Below, piece by piece: positions 46,008 through 57,571 of a stretch of 64,000 bases of DNA. Every line of letters begins with the position of its first letter. Within the stretch, counting starts at the first letter, position 1. The notes under the pieces are model-generated. The model searched no databases. It worked only from the letters and a program-made list of their open reading frames with translations, and had not been told where the DNA came from. The stretch lies in NCBI RefSeq assembly GCF_000002235.5, contig NW_022145609.1:7263163-7327162 (forward strand). The letters are read 5' to 3'. This DNA comes from Strongylocentrotus purpuratus (lineage: Eukaryota; Echinodermata; Echinoidea; Camarodonta; Strongylocentrotidae). The position numbers were made by a program, and so were the translations under genes.

Positions 46008-49000
46008 TTAATAATAATAATAATAATAATAATACAAATAAAAAATAATACTAATAAAAATAATAATGCTAATACTAATAGGTTCCTTTTATCTCGCATT
46101 TCAAGACAGGGTAAATTCACACTGCGCTTTACATGAAACAAACTTCTTTAGACATTTCGAACTTATGTCTTCATGCATCAATCAACATACAATACAAAGT
46201 GCATCTTAAATAAAACAAAAATAAATAAATAGTTAACAATACATAAAAGATGTAGCTGCTGCAAGCTTAACAACAAACTAATGTATACCAGTCAGTCCTG
46301 ATATCAGTATTAGTGTAACAATAGTCATATAGTGGGAGCATGAAGTTGAACAATTCATGATTATACATAATTATATATGTTTGTTTGAATAATACTTGTT
46401 ATAAAAATAGTAGTATGGTACTCTCTGTCACGAATTATTATGTATACTGTTGTAACACATTCATTTTCTATTCCGTTTTAGAATTGGCTTTCACCGTGTG
46501 AATGCGGCTAACAATAAACACAATTACAATAATGATGAGGATTATTATTATCATCATCATATCTATCATTATTATTATTATTAATATTATAATTGTTATC
46601 ATTATTATTATTACTATTATTATCATCATTATGACTTATTAAGTAAGCAAATATCATTCCCCAAAACCTGGGGGGGATGATTGTACATGCCACCCCCCCC
46701 CCCACCTTGTGAGGTGGGGGGATGCATCCCCCTCATCCCCCCCCCCCCCCTCCGTTGTCTACGCCCCTGCCTGTGAATGATGAGCCTACCGGGCCCTGCC
46801 CCTTAAATTGTAGGAGAACGGCAAGCCCAGTCAGTTCCTTTTTTCTTACATTATTGTATGTATCATATTATGTTAGGACTTTATATAGGGTATTCATTTC
46901 TGACTGGGAGATGGTGACCTGTGAATGATGAGCCTACCGGGCCCTGTCCCTTAAATTGTAGGAGAACGGCACGCCCAGTCATTTCATGTTTTAATAAATT
47001 ATTGTATGTATTATATTATGTTAGGACTTAGTGTATTAATTCTGACTGGGAGATGGTGACCTGTGAATGATGAGCCTACCGGGCCCTGTCCCTTAAATTG
47101 TAGGAGAACGGCACGCCCAGTCATTTTATGTTTTAATAAATTATTGTATGTATTATATTATGTTAGGACTTAGTGTATTAATTCTGACTGGGAGATGGTG
47201 ACCTGTGAATGATGAGCCTACCGGGCCCTGTCCCTTAAATTGTAGGAGAACGGCACGCCCAGTCATTTCATGTTTTAATAAATTATTGTATGTATTATAT
47301 TATGTTAGGACTTAGTGTATTAATTCTGACTGGGAGATGGTGACCTGTGAAAGATGAGCATACCGGGCCCTGCCCCTTAATTGTAGGAGAACGGCACGCC
47401 CAGTCAGTCCATTTTTTAATAAATTATTGTATGTATTATATTATGTTAGGACTTATGGTATTAATTTCTGACTGGGAGATGGTGACCTGTGAATGATGCG
47501 CCTACCGGGCCCTGCCCCTTAAATTGTAGGAGAACGGCACGCCTTTCAGTTCATTTTTTAATAAATTATTGTTTGTATTATATTATGTTAGGACTTAGTG
47601 TATTAATTCTGACTGGGAGATGGTGACCTGTGAATGATGAGCCTACCGGGCCCTGCCCCTTAAATTGTAGGAGAACGGCACGCCCAGTCATTTCATGTTT
47701 TAATAAATTATTGTATGTATTATATTATGTAAGGACTTAGTGTATTAATTCTGACTGAGAGATGGTGACCTGTGAATGATGAGCCTACCGGGCCCTGCCC
47801 CTTAAATTGTAGGAGAACGGCACGCCCAGTCATTTCATGTTTTAATAAATTATTGTATGTATTATATTATGTTAGGACTTATGGTATTAATTTCTGACTG
47901 GGAGATGGTGACCTGTGAATGATGCGCCTACCGGGCCCTGCCCCTTAAATTGTAGGAGAACGGCACGCCCAGTCATTTCATGTTTTAATAAATTATTGTA
48001 TGTATTATATTATGTTAGGACTTATGGTATTAATTTCTGACTGGGAGATGGTGACCTGTGAATGATGCGCCTACCGGGTCCTGCCCCTTAAATTGTAGGA
48101 GAACGGCACGCCTTTCAGTTCATTTTTTAATAAATTATTGTATGTATTATATTATGTTAGGACTTAGTGTATTAATTCTGACTGGGAGGTGGTGACCTGT
48201 GAATGATGAGCCTACTGGGTCCTGTCCCTTAAATTGTAGGCGAACGGCACGCCCAGTCATATACTTTTTTTTAAATTGTATGTATATATTATGTTAGGGC
48301 TTAATGTATAAGATTCTGACTGGGAGATGGTGACCTGTGAATGATGAGCCTACTGGGCCCTGCCCCTTAAATTGTAGGAGAACGGCACGCCCAGCCACTT
48401 CATTTTTTTAAAAATTATTGTATGTATTACATTATGTTAGGGCTTAGTGTATTAATTCTGACTGGGATGTGGTGAGCTGTGAATGATGAGCCTACCGGGC
48501 CCTGCCCCTTAAACTTCAGGTGAACGGCACGCCCAGTCAGTTTCTTTTTTTTAATTGTATGTATATATTATGTTAAGATTCTGACTGGGAGATGGTGACC
48601 TGTGAATGATGAGCCTACCGGGCCTTGCCCCTTACACTTCAGGTGAACGGCACGCCCAGTCAGTTCATTTTTTAATAAATTATTGTATGTATTATATTAT
48701 GTTAGGGCTTAGTGTATTAATTCTGACTGGGAGATGGTGACCTGTGAATGATGCGCCTACCGGGCCCTGCCCCTTAAATTGTAGGAGAACGGCACGCCTT
48801 TCAGTTCATTTTTCATACATTATTGTATGTATCATATTATGTTAGGACTTATAGGGTATTAATTCTGACTGGGAGATGGTGACCTATGAATGATCAGCCT
48901 ACCGGGCCCTGTCCCTTAAATTGTAGGAGAACGGCACGCCCAGTCATTTCATGTTTTAATAACTTATTGTATGTATTATATTATGTTAGGACTTATGGTA

Positions 49001-52000
49001 TTAATTTCTGACTGGGAGATGGTGACCTGTGAATAATGAGCCTACCGGGCCCTGCCCCTTAAATTGTAAGAGAACGGCACGCCCAGTCAGTTCATTTTTT
49101 AATAAATTATTGTATGTATTATATTATGTTAGGACTTAGTGTATTAATTCTGACTGGGAGGTGGTGACCTGTGAATGATGAGCCTAGCTGGCCCTGCCCC
49201 TTAAAATGTAGGAGAACGGCACGCCCAGTCAGTTCATTTTTTAATAAATTATTGTATGTATTATATTATGTTAGGACTTATGGTATTAATTTATGACTGG
49301 GAGATGGTGACCTGTGAATGATGCGGCTACCGGGCCCTGCCCCTTAAATTGTAGGAGAACGGCACGCCTTTCAGTTCATTTTTTAATAAATTATTGTTTG
49401 TATTATATTATGTTAGGACTTATGGTATTAATTTCTGACTGGGAGATGGTGACCTGTGAATAATGAGCCTACCGGGCCCTGCCCCTTAAATTGTAAGAGA
49501 ACGGCACGCCCAGTCAGTTCATTTTTTAATAAATTATTGTATGTATTATATTATGTTAGGACTTAATGTATTAATTCTGACTGGGAGGTGGTGACCTGTG
49601 AATGATGAGCCTACCGGGCCTTGACCCTTACACTTCAGGTGAACGGCACGCCCAGTCATTTCATTTTTTAATAAATTATTGTATGTATTATATTATGTTA
49701 GGAATTAGGGTATTAATTCTGACTGGGAGATGGTGACCTGTGAATGATGAGCCTACTGGGTCCTGCCCCTTAAATTGTAGGAGAACGGCACGCCCAGTCA
49801 TTTCATTTTTTAATAAATTATTGTATGTATTATATTATGTTAGGACTTAGTGTATTAATTCTGACTGGGAGGTGGTGACCTGTGAATGATGCGCCTACCG
49901 GGCCCTGCCCCTTAAATTGTAGGAGAACAGCACGCCTTTCAGTTCATTTTTCATACATTATTGTATGTATCATATTATGTTAGGACTTATAGGGTATTAA
50001 TTCTGACTGGGAGATGGTGACCTGTGAATGATCAGCCTACCGGGCCCTGTCCCTTAAATTGTAGGAGAACGGCACGCCCAGTCATTTCATGTTTTAATAA
50101 ATTATTGTATGTATTATATTATGTTAGAACTTATGGTATTAATTTCTGACTGGGAGATGGTGACCTGTGAATAATGAGCCTACCGGGCCCTGCCCCTTAA
50201 ATTGTAAGAGAACGGCACGCCCAGTCAGTTCATTTTTTAATAAATTATTGTATGTATTATATTATGTTAGGACTTAGTGTATTAATTCTGACTGGGAGGT
50301 GGTGACCTGTGAATGATGAGCCTAGCTGGCCCTGCCCCTTAAAATGTAGGAGAACGGCACGCCCAGTCAGTTCATTTTTTAATAAATTATTGTATGTATT
50401 ATATTATGTTAGGAGTTATGGTATTAATTTCTGACTGGGAGATGGTGACCTGTGAATGATGCGGCTACCGGGCCCTGCCCCTTAAATTGTAGGAGAACGG
50501 CACGCCTTGCAGTTCATTTTTTAATAAATTATTGTTTGTATTATATTATGTTAGGACTTAGTGTATTAATTCTGACTGGGAGATGGTGACCTGTGAATGA
50601 TGAGCCTACTGGTGGGTCCTGCCCCTTAAATTGTAGGCGAACGGCACGCCCAGTCATATACTTTTTTTTAAATTGTATGTATATATTATGTTAGGGCTTA
50701 ATGTATAAGATTCTGACTGGGAGATGGTGACCTGTGAATGATGAGCCTACTGGGCCCTGCCCCTTAAATTGTAGGAGAACGGCACGCCCAGCCAGTTCAT
50801 TTTTTTAAAATTATTGTATGTATTATATTATGTTAGGGCTTAGTGTATTAATTCTGACTGGGAGATGGTGACCTGTGAATGATGCGCCTACCGGGCCCTG
50901 CCCCTTAAACTTCAGGTGAACGGCACGCCCAGTCAGTTTCTTTTTTTTTAATTGTATGTATATATTATGTTAAGATTCTGACTGGGAGATGGTGACCTGT
51001 GAATGATGAGCCTACCGGGCCTTGACCCTTACACTTCAGGTGAACGGCACGCCCAGTCAGTTTCTTATTTTTAATTGTATGTATATATTATGTTAAGATT
51101 CTGACTGGGAGATGGTGACCTGTGAATGATGAGCCTACCGGGCCTTGATCCTTACACTTCAGGTGAACGGCACGCCCAGTCAGTTCATTTTTTAATAAAT
51201 TATTGTATGTATTATATTATGTTAGGAATTAGGGTATTCATTTCTGACTGGGAGATGGTGACCTGTGAATGATGAGCCTACCGGGCCCTGCCCCTTGAAT
51301 TGTAGGAGAACGGCACGCCTTTCAGTTCATTTTTAATAAATTATTGTATGTTTTATATTATGTTAGGACTTAGTGTATTAATTCTGACTGGGAGATGGTG
51401 ACCTGTGAATGATGAGCCTACTGGGTCCTGCCCCTTAAATTGTAGGCGAACGGCACGCCCAGTCATATACTTTTTTTTAAATTGTATGTATATATTATGT
51501 AAGGGCTTAATGTATAAGATTCTGACTGGGAGATGGTGACCTGTGAATGATGAGCCTACTGGGCCCTGCCCCTTAAATTGTAGGAGAACGGCACGCCCAG
51601 CCAGTTAATTTTTTCAAAATTATTGTATGTATTATATTATGTTAGGGCTTAGTGTATTAATTCTGACTGGGATGTGGTGACCTGTGAATGATGAGCCTAC
51701 CGGGCCCTGCCCCTTAAACTTTAGGTGAACGGCACGCCCAGTCAGTTTCTTTTTTTTTAATTGTATGTATATATTATGTTAAGATTCTGACTGGGAGATG
51801 GTGACCTGTGAATGATGAGCCTACCGGGCCTTGACCCTTACACTTCAGGTGAACGGCACGCCCAGTCAGTTCATTTTTAATAAATTATTGTATGTATTAT
51901 ATTATGTTAGGAATTAGGGTATTCATTTCTGACTGGGAGATGGTGACCTGTGAATGATGAGCCTACCGGGCCTTGACCCTTACACTTCAGGTGAACGGCA

Positions 52001-54560
52001 CGCCCAGTCAGTTCATTTTTTAATAAATTATTGTATGTATTATATTATGTTAGGAATTAGGGTATTCATTTCTGACTGGGAGATGGTGACCTGTGAATGA
52101 TGCGCCTACCGGGCCCTGCCCCTTAAATTGTAGGAGAACGGCACGCCTTTCAGTTCATTTTTAATAAATTATTGTATGTTTTATATTATGTTAGGACTTA
52201 GTGTATTAATTCTGACTGGGAGATGGTGACCTGTGAATGATCAGCCTACCGGGCCCTGTCCCTTAAATTGTAGGAGAACGGCACGCCCAGTCATTTTATG
52301 TTTTAATAAATTATTGTATGTATTATATTATGTTAGGACTTAGTGTATTAATTCTGACTGAGAGATGGTGACCTGTGAATGATGAGCCTACCGGGCCCTG
52401 CCCCTTAAATTGTAGGAGAACGGCACGCCCAGTCATTTCATGTTTTAATAAATTATTGTATGTATTTATTATGTTAGGACTTATGGTATGAATTTCTGAC
52501 TGGGAGATGGTGACCTGTGAATGATGCGCCTACCGGGCCCTGCCCCTTAAATTGTAGGAGAACGGCACGCCTTTCAGTTCATTTTTTAATAAATTATTGT
52601 TTGTATTATATTATGTTAGGACTTAGTGTATTAATTCTGACTGGGAGATGGTGACCTGTGAATGATGAGCCTACTGGGTCCTGCCCCTTAAATTGTAGGC
52701 GAACGGCACGCCCAGTCATATGCTTTTTTTTAAAAATTTGTATGTATATATTATGTTATAGGGCTTAATGTATAAGATTCTGACTGGGAGATGGTGACCT
52801 GTGAATGATGAGCCTACTGGGCCCTGCCCCTTAAATTGTAAGAGAACGGCACGCCCAGCCAGTTCATTTTTTAAAAATTATTGTATGTATTATATTATGT
52901 TAGGGCTTAGTGTATTAATTCTGACTGGGATGTGGTGACCTGTGAATTATGAGCCTACCGGGCCCTGCCCCTTAAACTTCAGGTGAACGGCACGCCCAGT
53001 CAGTTTCTTTTTTTTTAATTGTATGTATATATTATGTTAAGATTCTGACTGGGAGATGGTGACCTGTGAATGATGAGCCTACCGGGCCTTGACCCTTACA
53101 CTTCAGGTGAACGGCACGCCCAGTCAGTTCATTTTTTAATAAATTATTGTATGTATTATATTATGTTAGGAATTAGGGTATTCATTTCTGACTGGGAGAT
53201 GGTGACCTGTGAATGATGCGCCTACCGGGCCCTGCCCCTTAAATTGTAGGAGAACGGCACGCCTTTCAGTTCATTTTTAATAAATTATTGTATGTTTTAT
53301 AGTATGTTAGGACTTAGTGTATTAATTCTGACTGGGAGATGGTGACCTGTGAATGATGAGCCTACCGGGCCCTGCCCCTTAAATTGTAGGAGAACGGCAC
53401 GCCCAGTCATTTCATGTTTTAATAAATTATTGTATGTATGATATTATGTTAGGACTTAGTGTATTAATTCTGACTGGGAAATGGTGACCTGTGAATGATG
53501 AGCCTACCGGGCCCTGCCCCTTGAATTGTAGGAGAACGGCACGCCCAATCAGTTCATTTTTTTATTAAATTATTGTATGTTTTATATTTTAGGACTTAGT
53601 GTATTAATTCTGACTGGGAGATGGTGACCTGTGAATGATGAGCCTACCGGGCCCTGCCCCTTAAATTGTAGGAGAACGGCACGCCCAGCCAGTTCCTTTT
53701 TTTAAAATTATTGTATGTATTATAATATGTTTGGAATTAGGGTATTCATTTCTGACTGGGAGATGGTGACCTGTGAATGATGAGCCTGCCGGGCCCTGCC
53801 CCTTAAATTGTAGGAGAACGGCACGCCCAGCCAGTTCCTTTTTTTTTAAATTATTGTATGTATTATATTATGTTAGGGCTTAGTGTATTAATTCTGACTG
53901 GGAGGTGGTGAGCTGTGAATGATGAGCCTACCGGGCCCTGCCCCTTAAATTGTAGGAGAACGGCACGCCCAGCCACTGAGTTCATTTTTTTTAAATTATT
54001 GTATGTAATGTATTATATTATGTTATAGGGCTTAGTGTATTAATTCTGACTGGGAAATCATGACCTGTGAATGATAAGCCTACCGGGCCCTGCCCCTTAA
54101 ATTGTAGAACGGCACGCCCAGCCAGTTCCTTTTTTTTTTTATAATTATTGTATGTATTATATTATGTTAGGGCTTAGTGTATTAATTCTGACTCGGAGGT
54201 GGTGACCTGTGAATGATGAGTCTACCGGGCCCTGCCCCTTAAATTGTAGGAGGACGGCACGCCCAGCCACTGAGTTCATTTTTTTTTTAATTATTGTATG
54301 TATTATATTATGTTAGGGCTTAGTGTATTAATTCTGACTGGGATGTGGTGACCTGTGAATGATGCGCCTACCGGGCCCTGCCCCTTACACTTCAGGTGAA
54401 CGGCACGCCCAGTCATATACTTATTTTTAATCGTATTTATGTTAGGGATTGGTCTATTAGGTTCTGACTGGGAGATAGTGACCCGACTGGGCCCTGCCCC
54501 TTAAACTGTAGGTGAACGGCACGCCCAGTCACATACTCTTTTTTCATTGTATGTATACTA
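45020..54560. repeat. Satellite array, about 142-bp monomer, about 55 copies
   Basis: Monomers start CTGACTGGGAGATGGTGACC and continue TGTGAATGATGAGCCTACCG, GGCCCTGCCCCTTAAATTG and TAGGAGAACGGCACGCCCAG. An AT-rich spacer with TTATTGTATGTATTATATTA and TGTTAGGACTTAGTG completes the unit. Starts at 47042, 47184 and 47326 give a period of 142 bp. Each standard unit has an 83-nt core closed by CTGACTGGG and CCCAGTCAG, which are perfect complements. Subtypes: CCTTTCAGTTC ends (stem lost), shortened spacers with TTGTATGTATATATTATG, and ACTTCAGGTGAAC in place of TGTAGGAGAAC. The first monomer is split by a hAT element. Edge monomers are the most decayed. Confidence 0.95.
45106..46777. mobile_element. 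hAT element inserted in the edge satellite monomer
   Basis: The element spans 45114-46769 (1,656 bp). Ends are CAGTGGCGTAGACAGG and, inverted at the right, CAGGGGCGTAGACAACGG. An exact 8-bp duplication, CCTGTGAA, flanks it (45106-45113 and 46770-46777) and is part of the monomer GGTGACCTGTGAATGATGAG, which is restored by joining the flanks. It holds a CA microsatellite (45330-45402), AAT repeats (45970-46034, 46550-46630) and no transposase. Confidence 0.93.
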
Positions 54561-55310
54561 CTATGCTTGGCACGATTTTCAAATTTCCGGCCCCCCCCCC
54601 CAAAAAAAAAAAAAAACAGTGCTCACTACTCCCCGACACATTTCATTTAGTCATGAAATACAAGAAATGTGTCCCTAGATATATGATATATATCTCTATA
54701 AAATAGAGAAAAAATATGATAAATAGAAGGGAAAATGTATGCATGTTTTTGTAAGTTTTGTGCACCGGGAACAATGCAGACCCTTTTTATTTCTTCCTCT
54801 TGAATAACGAAAATGAAAAGGGCATATATTCCTTGATTTTATTATAGGCTAAAATAATGTTCCAACTTGTTATCATATTCTCCATGTGTATTGGATATTT
54901 CTTATCACAATGATATTTTTGAACATAAGCCGTTTGTGTGTGGACGTGTTGAATTAATGTGTATCATATTCACAGCAATAACAATCGGCTTTATATTTTT
55001 CTTCGAGGAAGATAATAACTAATTGGTTTAATAATCAATTAAATTAATTTTTTTTAAATGATATTTTCTCTCTTGTATTATTCTTCAGATCTAGGTTTGA
55101 TGGCTAATACTACTTAGCTTCATTGAATACTGTATGTCAGATTGTCTTCTCCCTCTACATTACTTTTTATAAGTATGGCTTTTTTTTCTTCTTCAAGTTC
55201 ATGGCATATTTTGAGATTCGCCAAAATAATTAATGCTCTTTTATAATCCTAATTATCCTATATCCTATTTCAATACGATATTTCCTTATTTGGATACTTC
55301 ACAACAGGAA

Positions 55311-55386
<76 letters not shown>

Positions 55387-56100
55387 AAACACTTTTCATC
55401 TTGTGAATTGCTTCAGAGAGTGCGTATACAATATATCAGATTCATATCAAAAATTGTATTTTGCCCTTTATTGGTCAATATTTGATATGTTTTTATTTTT
55501 AATTTTTGTATGAGATTCACAGTATGGACTACTCCCATCTTTCTCTTTATAATTTGCTAGTTTAAGGGTCGAATTAGAGAGATTTTTAAAATGAATTTTG
55601 GATCAGAAACTAATATCCTGACCGTACATTTTTCTTTTCAATATCCCATAAGGTAAGGGTTAAACATAGATACATATTTTATATTGTCGCTTGATGCGTG
55701 ATTTGAAGATTGAAAGATTATTTAGCAGTGGAGTGATGGCTTGTGCCGATATTTGGCATGATGCTAGCTTAAATGAGAGAATAGGAAATAAGCTAAACTT
55801 TTGTTGCTCTTTAATGACTGTCATGATACTCATACTTATACCAACTCTCCCTGATTATACTGCTTGACCGGGAAAGTGTTTCCTTTCTGTTGTTCTATGA
55901 GCGCGGTTTTGAAAGACACCATACATGACAACGGGACGCAAATCAATAAATCGATTTGGTGAGCAAAGACTTGTATTTTTGTAAGTGGGTTTGCTCTGAT
56001 TTATTATCTTGTTGATATTTCATGTACCACTAGGTTGTACCGTATCACGTTAATATGAGATTCATACAATTATAGATCTTTTAAGTATAATCACTCTCCA
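54561..56100. other. Non-coding with a long CT microsatellite
   Basis: A CT run of about 70 bp lies at 55312-55382. A C-run plus A-run occurs at about 54591-54616. No exon supported. Confidence 0.5.
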
Positions 56101-56109
56101 TAAACAAGC

Positions 56110-56330
56110 TGCAGATCTCGGGTCAACGTCACTGCTTCAGCCTTCAAATCAGACCCGCAGACAAAGCTACGGAAGACTGCCATTCGATATGCCTGAGCTG
56201 TCCCGTCGGTGTGGTGGTGCCCTGCCATCGTCGATCGTCACGCGTGGCTGGCGTTAGCTCAGCTCGGCTCAGGTCCGCGGGATTGCTTGGACGGACGAAC
56301 GGTAGACCAGGCCAGCTAGGATCCCTAAAT
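56110..56330. promoter_or_regulatory. GC- and CpG-rich patch upstream of the kinesin-like gene
   Basis: An island of CpG-containing sequence (CCCGTCGGTGTGG, CGTCGATCGTCACGCG, GGTCCGCGGG, GGACGGACGAACGG) in otherwise AT-rich DNA, 1.2-1.5 kb before the kinesin-like start codon. It could hold the promoter or a 5' untranslated exon. This is inference from composition and position. A minus-strand frame of 79 codons across it is not recognised. Confidence 0.3.
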
Positions 56331-56729
56331 TTGGCAAAAAATCTAACCTCAGCATAGATATTGCTTCCACTAGTTCTCAACATGCTTTTTTTTCTTCTTC
56401 AATTGCTTGATGTGACCATCAAGACCATGATTGAGAATCATAATTAGTCTAATGACAATTGACATGTCGCGATGATGATGATGAGTGGTGAACTGTTTGT
56501 AGTCTGTAGTGTTGTTTGTCGATTTATTAAGTTTATCTTGTGTAGATCTAGTCTAGCCTAGGGGTCCAATTGATAATGTGTAAATAGAACTATTCCACAA
56601 GCATCTAAAGACCTACCTTATGAAGGAAAAATATGATTAACTCTCAATTTCAATGTCTTAGTCTTACTGAATCCGTAATTTGCATTTGTTTTTTATTTGT
56701 TAATTTCAATTTGTTCATTGTTTGTATTT

Positions 56730-56835
56730 GAAATGTTAATAGTGAATCTTTTTGTGCGCCTTGAGTGCCATTATAGGCAGATATGTGCGCTATACAAATC
56801 TTAAATTATTATTATTATAAATTATTATTAAATAA
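56730..56835 (+). repeat. SINE/LINE 3' end with GCGCTATACAAAT and ATT tail
   Basis: ATGTGCGCTATACAAATCTT then AAATTATTATTATTATAA and a further ATTATTA. Same ending as the copies at 20380-20517 and 62800-63015. Confidence 0.6.
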
Positions 56836-57276
56836 ACATGTAGGTCTAGGCCTAGACCTACCGTAAATTAAATTTAGTTAAGACTGGAGAAAGCCTGATA
56901 AGTGATATTTTTTCATGAAATGTTCAAAAATCTAAAACTAAAAGTTTTTAGTTTAGATAATTCAAGTGAATGTGCAGTAAGAGAGCTGGAGGATTTCTGA
57001 ATTGTGTACCGGTATGTTCCATTTTTGCCAGCCATGGTCTATTCAATCAATGACATACATCATTGATGGCACTGCACATTGAATAACGGGGTCAGAGCCG
57101 TCGAACCTACTTAAGCCTTAGGGTGTTGTTCTTGATCTTCACAAAGAAGACTTTTGTGAAACATGTAGCGGACAAGTAGCTTAGTAAATACATGTAGTAG
57201 GTGCTGATTTAGTCAAGAAGTTTGATTCATGACTGTTTTGAGAAACAGGGACCCTGATCTTTGACACTTTTCACGG

Positions 57277-57472
57277 TACAGTCAAACCTGCTTTAGTGAC
57301 CACCAGTCTACAAAGACCACCTGTCTACAAAGGCAACATTTGTTGTTTCCCTTGAAAATGGTTTCTCATTGAATCATGTACTAAAGGATCCTGTCTACAA
57401 AGACCACCTGTCTACAAAGGCCACTTTTTGTGTTTCCCTTGGGTGGTCGCTGTAGACAGGTTTGACTATTAC
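57277..57472. mobile_element. Short MITE with CAGTCAAACCTG termini
   Basis: TACAGTCAAACCTGCTTTAG with TGACCACC at the left is mirrored by GGGTGGTCGCTGTAGACAGG followed by TTTGACTATTA at the right. Internally it holds tandem copies of TCTACAAAGACCACCTGTC. TA-flanked ends fit a mariner-like group; the class is uncertain. Confidence 0.65.
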
Positions 57473-57571
57473 ATAATTAATAATATGACATATTTCATGT
57501 TTCACATTCAATCAGTGACAGTAAAAAGACCATTACATTGATCCAATGCACTACCAAGGCAGCCAGAGAAG

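Noticed and set aside
46770-54540. Hammerhead ribozyme in the satellite monomer (TGATGAG ... CCTAC/GTAGG ... GAAC)
   Set aside because: The essential C before TGATGAG is A, the A after GATG is C in many monomers, GAAA is GAAC, and no stem III with a cleavage triplet is evident.
46900-54540. tRNA or 5S-like genes in the 83-nt satellite core
   Set aside because: No pol III A or B box is present and no cloverleaf beyond the closing stem could be drawn.
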